A stretch of 64,000 nt of DNA from Berberis thunbergii (taxonomy: Eukaryota; Streptophyta; Magnoliopsida; Ranunculales; Berberidaceae), in assembly GCA_003290165.1 (NCBI GenBank), contig QNQO01000520.1:662733-726732 (forward strand). The letters are read 5' to 3'. The position numbers and the translations under genes were made by a program. Positions 1 through 11,265 of this stretch are shown one piece after another. How positions within the stretch are numbered: the first letter of the stretch is position 1; each line of letters begins with the position of its first letter. Below the pieces are notes generated by a model that searched no databases, was not told the origin of the DNA, and was given only the letters and a program-made list of their open reading frames with translations.

Positions 1-79
1 AACAAAAGAAAATAAATATTTCTTTGATTGATGTTGAAAATCATGCAGCGACATTAATGTCGGTTTTTGGCATCAATCA
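1..79 (-). mobile_element. Terminal fragment of an LTR (family E)
   Basis: The first 79 bases are the reverse complement of the start of the LTR at 21414-22303, including the shared terminus TGATTGATGCCAAAAAC. The homology stops at 79. Beyond it the two copies differ, as expected at an insertion edge. The rest of this copy lies outside the window. It interrupts the PMD pseudogene on the same strand. Both ends of the 58 bp at 22-79 are inverted copies of TTGATTGATG, around a central 14-bp palindrome. Confidence 0.7.
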
Positions 80-89
80 ATACCCAGAA

Positions 90-1134
90 GAAACAACAAT
101 TAACACCTACACACTTGTTCTTTCCTTTGAAAAGAATCAGTTTTCGTAGCTTGTCTACAACAATGGTCCTGAATAAACTTCATTTCCACAGATCTGCCAT
201 TCTTCTTGACATGGACATTTACTTCTTTATTTTCAATCCCCAAACCATCTACCAATAATGTAACATATTCATCTACCGTCATCTTCATCGACGTTTAACA
301 GACTTACCAACAATCGACAAATGAGTTATACGGTAGACGTCGTCCAGGGTGGTGCTCATCTCTTCAAAAGGTAGGTGAAAAGTGTTGGTATCAGGTTGCC
401 AACTCTTCACGAAATCACAAATGGTCACCTTATCAAGACAATCCTTACAATATTTAATCAAGGGATACAGACCACTATTGAAGATCATTATTTTTACTTC
501 TTTCAGCTCATGTTTCAAATTTCAATCTAATAAGTTCCTATATTGATGTCGACATCGTAATGCGCCTCGTTCCTAAATACAAGAAACATATACATTAAGT
601 AATTCAATGTCCAAATATATAAATAACGCGCTTATATAATTTAACCAACTAAAAATATTAACTTACATGCTCACCATCCCAAATGGCATAAGAAATATGT
701 CCATGGTAATTGTCTAATGTGGAACAATCCACATGACCACTAGGATAAAAATCTCGTCTAGTATCTTCTTTTTCTTTACCCTCCTCTATAGTTGTTTCTT
801 CATCATCCCCTGCTTCCTCCTCATCCACAAGCACATTCTCGTCCTCCTATAACTCCTTATCTTCATGTCCAACACTCGCAACTCCAGCTTGCTTGCTCTT
901 CTGATTGGGATTGACCTTGCAATACAATTACTTGTCTATATGCTTATTGAGCATCTATTTGAATCCCTATTTGCTTCTCTCTCATCTTCCTCTTCACTTT
1001 TTTCCCTATGTTTTTTCATTCTTTTACTTGTTATTTGCTCTTTTCTGCTTTATTTTTCGGTGAGACATTGTCATGGGTCATCTTTGACCTCTATCACCTC
1101 GATCATCCCCACCAACATCACGACCAACAGAAGA
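90..1134 (-). pseudogene. Plant mobile domain (PMD, PF10536) protein, broken
   Basis: I read this on the minus strand as two exons. Exon 1 runs from an ATG near 1134 to a GTAAGT donor at 661-666. Exon 2 starts after an AG at 573-574. Exon 2 carries the PMD core: a Gly-x-x-Pro-Leu-Ile segment, then TICDFVKSWQPDTNTFHLPF, then a Thr-Leu-Asp-Asp-Val stretch. These match the PMD/MAIN-like family, found both in host proteins (MAIN, phosphatase 7 long forms) and in Mutator-like and gypsy transposons. The frame is broken by a TGA 20 codons into exon 1, further stops, a TGA early in exon 2 and a frameshift near 285. After 285 the continuation VDEYVTLLVDGLGIENKEV still fits the family. LTR family E cuts the gene at 79. 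I cannot tell whether it was a host or a transposon copy. Confidence 0.65.
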
Positions 1135-2114
1135 CATAATAAACCTTCAATTAAAAGAAAACAAATACTTCAAGTCAATTTTTTTGTACAATAAATTCTA
1201 CTAATTTTTAAACAATACTTGAGCAAATTTGGATGTAAAACAACATTATATATCTCATTTCCCTACATTCTAATAAGAAAAATACCAATTTGGAGCCCTA
1301 GTAACCACCAAATCCACATTCGCAATTACTTTCATTACTAAGAGATGAACTAAACGATTAATGCTCAAAAAACATAACAAATATACAATTCTACTTTAAA
1401 GATCGAAACAAATACACAAATGCACAAAAACACAAAAGCAAACAATGGATGACTCACTTACAATCCAAAGATAGAATGGATGACTCACTTACAGAAGAGT
1501 TGGAGTCGTAAGAGCTGGCATTTGGCGTTTGAGAAGTGATGTTTTTGAGCTGTTACGTTTTGGAGATTTTGAGGGTTTGTATTTTTAGGGGATTTTGATC
1601 AATTTTCGAGGGAGAGAGAGGAGATTTGCAAGAAATTTGAATGTGGGAGAGGGAAGAATTTCGAATGGGGGAGGGAGGAATCGGGTTTCGATTTGAATGG
1701 AGAGAGGAAAAAACCTAGTTTTTTGTTTATATAGGTGGTGTGGGAAAGAAAGTATGTGGTGTGGGAGAGTAGAATGCTATGAGAAAACACTTATGGTGGT
1801 GTGGAGTAGTCGATGCCTATAGTTATATGAGAAAAAAAAACTATCCTTGACAGCATAATGTCATTATTGACCAAAATGCATACTCTTATAAATTGTTTGA
1901 TAGTGCAAGACAATTGAAGGGATTCTTCTTTATGTGCATATTAATGAGGAATCATAATTTTCATGTTTTCATTTGGGTATGATGTGAAGTGTCATGATAT
2001 TTCTTTCATAAATCTAAGTATTAACACCTCAATAAAAGCACATTTAAAATAAAATGTATTCTTAGTTATTGGGTCTTTTGGTTGTTAGAATAATACTTCC
2101 AAACTTATATCAAA
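1135..2114. other. AT-rich upstream DNA, no gene seen
   Basis: On the minus strand this is the upstream region of the PMD pseudogene. 1590-1720 is GA-rich on plus (CT-rich on minus), as in many plant 5' leaders. No ORF here looks like a protein on either strand. Confidence 0.4.
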
Positions 2115-2350
2115 TTGACTTCTCTTTTTATTAATAATATTAAAATTAATAATAATAAGTAGTAAGTAAATAAGTTCGAGACGGGACGGGATGGGTGGGA
2201 TTGAAAATCTCCATCCCGATTCTAACCCAGATTAGTTCAAGATAGGATGACATTGGTTTGATCAAACCCAAATGGACCCAATAAAAATCAGAACGGGACG
2301 AGACGAAACCCAGACGGGATTGAGATCGCGGGATGGGATGCCCACCCCTA
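2115..2350 (+). repeat. Dispersed repeat copy 1, hAT-like right end
   Basis: This is a direct repeat of 10345-10563. Both copies share an AT-rich left part, then AAATAAGTTC, a GGGATGGGTGGGATTGAAAAT-like block and a TTTGATCAAA core. Both end with ATGCCCACCCCTA or ATGCCCATCCCTA. Read on minus the right end is TAGGGGTGGGCATCC, a terminal sequence typical of hAT-derived MITEs. I found no matching left terminus, so the copy may be truncated. Confidence 0.5.
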
Positions 2351-2606
2351 AAAAAATAACAATATATGAGGAAAAAAAAAGGTGGGGATGAATTGGTATT
2401 TATACTAGGAGGAAGTTGAGTGTGGAAAGTGGCTTTCTATTGCAAGACCAGAGGCAAAATAAAGAATGTTTGCTGGTTAATTCTAACAGGTGAATTTGAA
2501 AAGAGAGAATCTGTTTGATTTGATTAATGTTGCATAGAGATTTTTACTAACTTTACTATTGGAGGAAATTGGCGATTTGATGCTGACAAACTCTCTACTC
2601 TTTTAA

Positions 2607-2905
2607 GGGCGTGTCTGGTGGCATAAAATCTTATGCCATGAGAATCTATAAGGGTATCACCTAAATCTAAATTAATTTGAGGTTCACTCATCAATACACT
2701 ATTTAATTTTGTGATCAATAGTGTGAATGAAAGTTCTATGAACATGAGAATCACACCTTGATACTTCCAAAGCATGTGATGCCTATATTTATGAAACTTT
2801 CATTCTCACCGTTGATTACAAAATCAAATGGTGGACTGGTGAGTGAAAATCAAATTAGCTTTATGAATTTTCATAGCATAGGATTACATGCAACCAAAAA
2901 CACCC
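2607..2905. mobile_element. Tourist-like MITE (PIF/Harbinger)
   Basis: The two halves are inverted copies of each other around about 2760, so the 299-bp element can fold back along nearly its whole length. The ends are GGGCGTGTCTGGTGGCAT on the left and, read on minus, GGGTGTTTTTGGTTGCAT on the right. A TAA flanks each end (2604-2606 and 2906-2908). A GGGTGTGTTTGGTT-type terminus with a 3-bp TAA/TTA duplication is the mark of Tourist elements. The apparent ORFs on both strands here are a product of the inverted repeat. Confidence 0.85.
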
Positions 2906-3080
2906 TAAGTGGAGTTGCAACACTTCCAAAATTTACCTGAATCAAAACCACCGAGCTATAATGGCAGGACCAATGTGAATCTGACTTGGAACAATTTGTG
3001 TTGTAAACGGTGTAAGATACCTTTCCTTCATTCTATCATGAACTATGAGTAGCTCATATCAAGTTTGATATCCAATGTAA

Positions 3081-3428
3081 TCAAAGACTGAATTTTTGCA
3101 AAATTTTGCCAAATTTTTCATTTTTTTGAATTACAAAAAGACAAAGGACTTGAGGCAAATTTACATTTTTCCGAGGGTTTTTTTTGGATTTTTTTTTTCG
3201 ATGGCAGAACTCGATTCTTCCCCTTCTCATGTCAGTTGCTATCAATAAAACCTTAACCTTTAATACCTGTTCTACGCTGTCAAAAGAGATCTTTGCAAAC
3301 AAAACTTCTGCCACATGATAACAGAACACGTGAAATAAAACAGGACTAGTTCTCTCCATCATACGAGCATTGTCAAGCGAAATTGCCACCGACCCGTTGT
3401 TCCCTTGAAACTCTTCAGTAAAGTACAA
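3081..3428 (-). CDS. Unidentified 115-codon ORF, doubtful
   Basis: The first 75 residues have a protein-like composition (for example FTEEFQGNNGSVAISLDNAR). The rest is a lysine-rich tail from A/T runs and looks non-coding. I do not recognise it. It lies about 1.5 kb downstream of the MED31 stop codon and could be an exon piece of another gene or chance. Confidence 0.2.
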   Translation of the reverse strand: MYFTEEFQGNNGSVAISLDNARMMERTSPVLFHVFCYHVAEVLFAKISFDSVEQVLKVKVLLIATDMRRGRIEFCHRKKKSKKNPRKNVNLPQVLCLFVIQKNEKFGKILQKFSL

Positions 3429-4952
3429 TGTGTCAGTTTAACACTGAATGACAATCATAGTGATTCAAGGCCCCTTTTATGATTAGGGTTATCATTGCAG
3501 ACATATACTGAACTTAACCCATTTCAAATATCTTTCTTTAAATCCCATATCAAAATATAAAATATGTGGCAGGTTCTACCATAACCTCAACAATATCAAC
3601 ATGAGAAAAAGCTAAACAAATTGAAGTACTCTTTTTCTAAGAAGTAATGGCTCAGAACTTGATAAGAATTCGCAAGCGGCAATTCAAAGACATTCCAAAT
3701 TGCAGCTTCAGCAGACATCTGACTTTTGATGGGGTAAACTTTTGAGTAGGTAAGGATTGAGAAACTCTGCAATTACTGAGAGATCAGAGCTTCAGTAAGC
3801 AGAACTTTGATTTTATCTTCAAAAGCATATAATACAAGCATTAAAATGATTGATAAAGATCTCGATTCACATTGTTGAGGGAGAATTTCTCTATACAAGA
3901 TTGTATTTAGTTATTTACTCAATGTTATTTATTCATTTCATACCTATATTGTAACTCAAACATAGATTGCAGCTAATGGTTCACCAAGAATCACACTATG
4001 TTTCTTACCAATTTACATTTATTTAATACCAAATAAAAAAAGATGACACATAGCAAATAGGAGAACTCAGTATTGCACTGCATTAATTCTCTGATCAATA
4101 CTAATCAGCTTAGTTCAATGTCGAACCAGTATTCAACATTTACAGTATAAGAAACTCAAATGATGGTGCACAACTACAATTCAGAGAACTGCTAAAACCC
4201 TAATTTCGGCATGATTAACCATCCTCATGCATTGATACTAATTTTGGTTAGTTTGGATTAAGGTTTCAACCCCATCTTCCAATGTACATGCTGTAAATGA
4301 ATAAACATGTGGCCTCATCCAACATGCTAAACTCAAAAGGCTTCCGTATTTTGCTTAGAGTACCATTCTATACTTAAAACCTCAATCACCATGATAAAAC
4401 CATTTGAAAAGGCAAGGCAATAACAGCATTTGTGTTTGTAGACATTGACGCCTGGTCTTACCAGTGACTAACACATGCGGGGAGCCAACAGGTGTTCGGT
4501 AAGGTGGGATGGGAACTATGAGTGTGTAGAGTCCCACAGGGTTCTCAGCTATTTCTCAAGAGATTGAGCTGTTTGAAAGCCTCCTCAACCTACAATAGTC
4601 GCTGAACTTCTCCAGCCTTCTATTTGTTAATTTATCTATCCCAAATTACTTTCATTGATTTAATATTAATATTTGAAAATTTACTGATAATCACAGAAAA
4701 AAAAAAGATACGTTTACTTTTCTCAATACCACATTGAATTTGAACAAGTATTGGTTAGGGAACACATACATACAGCCATACCTACAAGTCCAAACAAAAA
4801 GTATCCATGCCAGAAAGGTAGAGTTTGTTTTTCAAGGCCATTGCAATATGACCTCTACATGCAACAAAGTATAAATCATGTGGGTAGAAATAGCAACTTT
4901 ACCTCTGTTGCATCCTTTGCGCATCTTTACAAATGAGGAGTCTCAAATAATA
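3429..4952. other. MED31 3' UTR and downstream DNA
   Basis: The part next to 4952 must hold the 3' UTR of MED31 on minus. I cannot place its end, because several A-rich signals are possible. The rest is AT-rich without a convincing ORF or repeat. Confidence 0.4.
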
Positions 4953-7900
4953 TTACCCTTCTTTCCTGCAATTGAAAAACTATTTTAATATCAAATCCTT
5001 GATAAATATAACTCGCACCAAATAATCAAGGGTTTGGTAAACAGACAAAAGCTACTTTATTTTTCCTTGGGCACTATTGTTAATCAGTTTTAACTTCCTT
5101 GAAAGAAATTAATCATTAAAATACAATAAAAAGACTGGTCATACTATTGTTCTCAACTTTCTAGTGTCAATATCTATTTGATTAGACGAATAACAAGAGA
5201 ACAGATGAAGATTGTACTTTCTCTTTCTTCGATCACCACTCATGTTTCTCATTTCATTTTTTGGTATAACAGATCCAGCTGCGGCACCATGTTGCATAGG
5301 AGGAAGGGACTGAGCAGGAGGAGCACCAACTGTTGTAGTCGGGACTACTGTTGGGGGTGCAACTGAAGCTGCTGGTACAGGAGCTGGTTCAGGAAGTGGT
5401 CGTGGAACAATGTGTTTCAACCGATTGTTTCTGTAGTTTTTCCAGAAAAAGAATTGTTGTCTGTGCGCCAATTCCTTTAAAAAAATTGTCAAAAAACACA
5501 TCTAATTAAAAAAAACGTATAATTAAGGGGCATATAGAACTACTATTTCTGTAACATATTGACATGAGAAAATGAAAGATGAAACAAAGTATTAAGTTTC
5601 CCTTTTTTTTTTTCCTCTCCTGCCAACTCTTTCATTTCCCATTTAGACAACATGACAAAAAAGGGTATCAACTCCAGTCCTGTCAGTAATCTTTTTACTC
5701 GTCTAAGGTTATGTAGTTTCTATGAGTAAATGAAAGATGAAACAAAGCACACAGTTACCTTTTATTTTCCCTCCTGCCAACTCTTTCATTTCCCATTTAG
5801 AAAACAAGATAAAAAAGGCATCAAACTCCAGTCTTGTAAGTAATCTTTTTACTTGTCTAAGTTTCTACAGTGGACTTTGCACCTATACTAGGCCCCTCGG
5901 TGTTTTCGGTGATGAGTTTTCCAAGTAAATATGTTCCGTATAAGAATTTATGGTGATGGGTTTCCAAGTGAATTTACCTCATATGGAGTTTGTACCATAC
6001 AAAAAAGATTCTTGTATGTAACAAATTTTGCTTGCTATTTTCTTTGTTATAAAATGGGGAAGTGGGAAGCTTAGGCTTCATCCACTTTTGCTTGTATTTG
6101 GCAGCAAAAATCTTGCTGCATACTCCATAGACTACCTTGGTCCTTTTTAAACCTCCTACCATTTACCAAGAATGGCCTAATACCCAACCTCTCTATTGCA
6201 GTGCAAAACAAATCCCAGTAAATTCAGTAATGAAATCCTTAGATTCCTCAAAGCCATTCCATAAAAATTCTCACATTTTCTCCATTTTCTTTGTAATTGA
6301 TGTAGGAAAATGGAATAATGACATGTAATCCAAGTCAATCACCTCCTAAATTGAGCAATTTTCTTTTCCAAAATGTAAGTTTTTCTGCTTCAATAAATAT
6401 AATTCTTCAACCATGTCCAATGGTTTTTTCAATGGTAAAGCTAAGTCAGGCTTTCACAAGGTGTCCATGTTTCAACCAAGGAAATATGTGGGATCTTGGG
6501 CCAAAAAGTTTCAAGCACAAGGTACCTATGTTCCAACCAGTGTAGTTAAGGCGTTGAGGCGGATGAGCTTGAAAACGCCCACTGAGGCGGTCTTTAACAT
6601 TTTTCAAAGATTTTTTATTATAATAAATTGAAACACATTTAGATGAGAAATATTTATCATCATTTTGATAACTTGCATATGCCAATGTTTAAAAAAAGTC
6701 ATACAACTATTTAGAATTGAAATGAAAACATAAAAAAGTTGCATAGCATAGCAAAAAGATGCACTACATAAGTGTACTTAACTTGCCTATCCACTAAATC
6801 ACTAAAAAAGAACCATACAAGAAAACATCAAAGTATAATGTAAACTAGTTCATCAACTTCTCATTGGTTTAACTTTGGAAATTTGAAACAGTGTTTGGAA
6901 AATTGCAATTTGGTTAAAGGCATCGCCCAACAGGTCTCATTGGTTTAACTTTGGAAATTTGCACTAAATTTCGATCCATATGCTGAATATTACAATCCAT
7001 ACACTGTAATATTACTTATTATTGTTTATTGTGAAGAAAAAAAATGCAGCAGAATAAATCATATAAAAAAAAGGAGCAGAACAGATCATATAAAAAAAAA
7101 CAGATCATTAAAAAAATGAGTAGAACAGATGATATAAAAAAGGAGTAGAACAGATCATATAAAAAAAAAACAGTAGAACAAATCATGAAAAAAAATCACA
7201 GCAGAAGCTACAGAACAGATCATATAAAAAAAAACACAGGAAGAAGAGGGAAGAAGAAGAGGAAGGGGGATGAAGAAGAGAGGAAACATACCTGATATGA
7301 AAGAAGCAACGCCTAATTTAAAGGAGAGGAACATGATTAGAAGGAGAAGAACACACACAACAACAACAATAGCCCCCAAGGAGTTGTTCTCGTCTAAACC
7401 TCTAAATACCTCCCTCTTAACCTTAAAAGACAAGTGGGCTGCAATAGGCTTTTGGTTTTTAAGCTGTAAATGGGCTGAGGCGGTTCGAGGTAATGAGGAG
7501 TGAGGCTGTCCGAGGCGGACGCCTAACTTCACCGCTCCGCCTGGCATCATTTTGAAGCGTCTCTTTGCCAAAACGCCTCGAGGCGCGCCTAGGCGTCCGC
7601 CTTAACAACTGGTTCCAACCAAAGAAATATGTGTTGTCTTGGGCCAAATAAGCTTCAACCACAGCAAAAATGTGAATATTTAAATTGAACGTCAAACCCT
7701 AAACACATCCAAACACAAACTGCTAGGTTTCATGCTTTGGGATGTCAATGCAGTCATGTAAGGAAGAAGTCGACAACATGGAAGAGGAGTTTCAATCATA
7801 CATGGAAAAGATAAAGTTTATTGAGAGTTCCGGAGTTGCAAAAAGAAATGGTATAGTCAAACAAGATGTTCCCGAAATTCTGCAATGGAACTGAGAACTG

Positions 7901-9625
7901 AGAAGCTAACCAAAAGTTTATACTCCGAGGAGCAGGAAGATCAAAGACGACTAGGATATGTGGCATTCACGCCACAACTTCATAGGGCTGGTAGGGCTGG
8001 CTCTGATGTTGGGATGGCCCAAGCTCCACCTTTACCAAGAGCTGACAAGCTAGACTTCAAAATATGTTGCCATGTGCACTTATTGTGAAAACCAGTCATC
8101 CAAAAGCAGCAGTAAGAAACATATAAGAGATATCAAGGAAATTTTTTTTTCGCATTCTTCATAGTATAATCATGAGAAGCTGCTAGGATTAGCTCATCAA
8201 GAGCAGTTACAATGACTATAGCCCACGACACTCTTGTAGCTCCTCTAGTTGGAGAGAAAATGGAAAGTTTCAAATCAAGAAACACTTGGATAAGTACTAA
8301 CGAAAAGAAAGATGGAGTGCATGTAGGTAAGGAAAGGGTATGGTGCTTGCAAATCTGGAAAGCTCGTGCAGTGCTCATATTGATATTACTCGTCGATAAC
8401 TTTAGAAATACTTATCTTCATCGTGCAAGTTCCAGTTTCCATAACAGGACCTACACAACCCAGTAGGAAAAAAAGCACAACATAACATGAAATTGGAATG
8501 ACAATTTTAGTACATGTCTAGGTTTTTAATTTATTATAACTATTCTAATACAAAATTTCCATTTTAAAACCAATAAAAAGAAGCGAACATCTCCACAACA
8601 ATAAATTTCAAAAGGAGCAGCAACAACAACAACAATAAGAAGAGAAGAAGTAAAATAAAAGTAAGAAAGAAACCTTGCTGCCTGGATGAGCCATTGCATT
8701 GCGGAAGTTTGCATTTTGGAGAAGTTCAAGAAAGAACAAACAATGTGGATACCTGAATTTGGGAATCTATGAGGAATATACATTGGACAAGAAGGAAATC
8801 TAAAGCTAGATATGTAACATAAACGTGGCGCTGGGAAAGCAATAACAACATTTAAACTAAGATGACGAGGATTCATCTAAAAAATGTGCCTTACATTATA
8901 AATTTAATGTATTCAGGCCTTTGCCAATACTGAAGATATTTCAAGTACCCAATGAAAGCTTCATCCTCAAAATAGCGGTTTTGAGCTAAATCTGCATGAT
9001 CAAAATCCATGATCAAAATCCACGAGTACTAGCATTGATACCATAAGGAAGGATTCAAACAATGCATTTCTTGTAAGAATTTCAATAACGTGCATAGCTC
9101 CTATAATCCCCACAACAAATTTTTTCCAAGATCACAACAAACAATCCCGTTTCATGAAGCAGTGAAGACGTGGATTCTTACAAATCACATAAAAATTTGC
9201 TTAATCTTGAATCACTCACAATGAATGTACGTTGGATTAGCCAGACACTGAACGAATTCCAACTCAAGCAAAAACGTTGGCGCCCATCATCAGGATCCTT
9301 GTATATGTTTGGTGGCGGCCTGCATAGATTAGCCAAACCCAAGATCAACAAATCCATTAAACAAGCAGTAGAAGAATCATAAACGTGTGTCTCCGTGAAA
9401 TCTAGATTTAACATAATAAACATGCAAGCAAAAGCGGCTCTAAACACTATACTCAAAAGAAATAAAAAATCGGACTCGAAAAGACACATATACTTGTCGA
9501 AACAATGTTGACAAAAGGGGCTAGTATCACGCTACATTATTTACCAAGTGAAGTAATATACAAAGAGCAGTTACTCACTGTGGGAGAGTGTCAAGTGTAT
9601 CCTCGTCGTCTCTGCTGGAATCCAT
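4953..9625 (-). CDS. MED31: Mediator complex subunit 31 (MED31/SOH1), six exons, one frameshift
   Basis: MED31 is a small subunit of the Mediator middle module, which links transcription factors to RNA polymerase II in the nucleus. Coding exons on minus: 9579-9625, 9220-9319, 8895-8991, 8674-8752, 5218-5474 and 4953-4965. All introns are GT-AG. The conserved core reads through exon 2 (IYKDPDDGRQRF), exon 3 (LAQNRYFEDEAFIGYLKYLQ), exon 4 (YPHCLFFLELLQNANFRNAM) and exon 5 (ELAHRQQFFFWKNYRNNRLK), followed by a Pro/Ala-rich tail and a final RRKRKKEG across the last junction. The start ATG at 9625 opens MDSSRDDEDTLDTLPQ, in frame with the core. The exons sum to 593 nt. A run of five T in exon 2, where six are needed just after QRF, shifts the frame. 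With that base the product would be 197 aa, close to the roughly 196 aa of Arabidopsis as I recall it. Everything else is intact, so either a sequencing error or a very recent loss is possible. Confidence 0.93.
5571..5880. repeat. Tandem duplication of about 158 bp in MED31 intron 5
   Basis: Unit 1 (5571-5728) and unit 2 (5729-5880) both start AATGAAAGATGAAACAAAG. Both contain CCTGCCAACTCTTTCATTTC, then AACTCCAGTC and AATCTTTTTACT. Small indels separate them, so the duplication is not recent. It sits 97 bp inside the intron from the exon 5 acceptor. Confidence 0.85.
6538..7611. mobile_element. Non-autonomous hAT element in MED31 intron 5
   Basis: The element starts CAGTGTAGTTAAGGCG and ends, read on minus, CAGTTGTTAAGGCGG. 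It is flanked by a perfect 8-bp duplication GTTCCAAC (6530-6537 and 7612-7619). A CAGTG-like terminus with an 8-bp duplication is typical of hAT. The ends are rich in GAGGCGG/CCGCCTC motifs, probably transposase-binding subterminal repeats. The middle (about 7060-7235) carries several short repeats of AGAACAGATCATATAAAA. No transposase is visible, so it depended on another hAT. Confidence 0.8.
7740..8085 (+). pseudogene. Possible coding remnant inside MED31 intron 5
   Basis: Frame-adjacent plus-strand stretches have a protein-like composition: CKEEVDNMEEEFQSYMEKIK, then after a stop near 7892 the segment TEKLTKSLYSEEQEDQRRLG and AGRAGSDVGMAQAPPLPRAD. It has no start and no recognised family. 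A decayed gene fragment or retrocopy is possible, and so is chance. Confidence 0.25.
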
Positions 9626-10140
9626 TAGTGCCACTTTTGAAACTAAAAATTAATATATTTTACCAAAAATGTCAGCAAGACTATCAACAAATAATTCAAA
9701 TTGATGCAAAGATAAACGAATAACTATGCAATTCATTTACTCAAAAATTTAATACCCATCTCAATTTTGTTTTGGGGGGAAAACGAGTCAAATAAACCAT
9801 CACATTGCAAATTACTACAAGGAAAGGTTGGGGATTTCGGTTACTGTAGCAATACAAAACAGATGAGCAGAATAAAAATTCCAATTTAGGGTTTATGTAA
9901 TTTTCGGCACAAAAATTAGGAAACATTTCAGCACTCAAGCGATATAGCTGAAAGAAATCGAAGACTGACCTAGGTCGGGTGGTGGTCGAAGAGCAGGAAA
10001 ACCCTTTGCAAGAACGTATCTGTTTGATCAGCGACGAAGATGAAATTGTGGGTTTCGCATCGCGGTGAAGACTGTGGAGATGACGAGTGGAGACGTTGGG
10101 GCGGGGGAGGATCGGGGGAGAGGTAAGGCTGTGTATGGAA
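9626..10140 (-). promoter_or_regulatory. MED31 5' leader with a probable intron, and promoter side
   Basis: Upstream of the MED31 ATG lies an acceptor (TTTTTAG, exon edge at 9642) and, further out, a donor GTCAGT at 9964-9969. This fits a leader intron of about 327 bp, common in plant housekeeping genes. The donor-side exon extends to perhaps 10140. The start site and a TATA box cannot be fixed by eye. Confidence 0.5.
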
Positions 10141-10344
10141 AGTAAATGTATTTCTAACGAATGGAGGTCTGGCACGGGATGTTCCCTTCCATATCCTTAA
10201 TCTTGGCGATCGGAGAGATCTTATTCCGACCTCATCTCATTTCAAATGGATTCTCTACCGGACGAGACTATATGATTTAAGTCTTATACATTAGTTAGAT
10301 AAATAATCACGTCTCAAATAGTCAATACCACAAGTACATGATCA

Positions 10345-10563
10345 TCAAAAATCAAGTTAAACTTAATTAAAATGTTAAAATTAATAATAATTAATATTAA
10401 ATAAATAAGTTCAAGACAAGATGGGTGAGATTGAAAATTTTCATCCCAATCCCATGCCACATAAATCGGGACGGAATCATAATAAGTTTGATCAAATTCC
10501 ACAAGGACCGAAAAAATCAGAAGGGGGCGTGATTGAGATCAGACGATGGAATGCCCATCCCTA
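10345..10563 (+). repeat. Dispersed repeat copy 2, hAT-like right end
   Basis: This is the second copy of the repeat at 2115-2350, in the same orientation, about 200 bp upstream of the MED31 leader. The shared blocks and the right end are described there. Here the terminus is ATGCCCATCCCTA, ending at 10563. Confidence 0.5.
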
Positions 10564-11265
10564 ATTTCTATGGATGGGAAAAGGATATTAAAATACCCAC
10601 AACTTTTATATTTGAGCCACCCTTATTTCTAACCTTTGCCCCACTTGGTTCTCGATAAATTTGTGGAATTTCTACTGGTGCATTTACAATGGATTAAGTA
10701 AAATTACTCCTCAAAGTGATGACTGCTCCCCTAGTTTGGACAAAAAAAAAACAAAAACAAAAAACAAATTGTGTGTTTTTCAAGAAGGTGTGAACATATT
10801 TTTTTTTCTTTTTGCCATTAGTCATGCTTTAACACTCTAAATCTACATTCATTTTGACATTGGTGATGTGTCGTGTCCTCATTTGCTCACACTTTTTAAC
10901 TTTTCAAAATGTTGCCCAATGAAAAATAGTGGGATTTATTGATCCTATGACCTAGAGAGTCATAGGGTCTAGCGATTTTGAGCTCCAGATTAGTTTTAAT
11001 TCCATGTTAGCAAATTGCTAGTCAAAACATTCTAATTTTAGAAAATAATTGATTGAAGAGAATAAATGATAATAAATATGCAATAAATCGCTCTCAATTC
11101 ACTGTCCTCCCCCCTTTCTTCATCCCTCAATTTAATATTGCGCATAAATATGCAACAAATCGCTCTCAATTTCCTCTCATTTTCGATGAAATAACTAACT
11201 CTGTGCAATCATATTATCAACAAACTCATCAACATCAATCTCCCATCCGCTATACTAATTGTATC

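Noticed and set aside
67..258. Plus-strand 63-codon ORF
   Set aside because: It runs opposite to the PMD domain and starts inside the LTR end, with no protein-like features.
865..1194. Hydrophobic 109-codon plus ORF that looks like a membrane protein
   Set aside because: The Leu/Phe/Ser-rich text is the reverse of the Lys/Glu-rich PMD first exon.
2524..2940. Two similar ORFs on opposite strands, a possible gene pair
   Set aside because: They are the two arms of the Tourist MITE inverted repeat.
5178..5366. Plus-strand ORF opposite MED31 exon 5
   Set aside because: It is the shadow of the conserved MED31 C-terminal exon.
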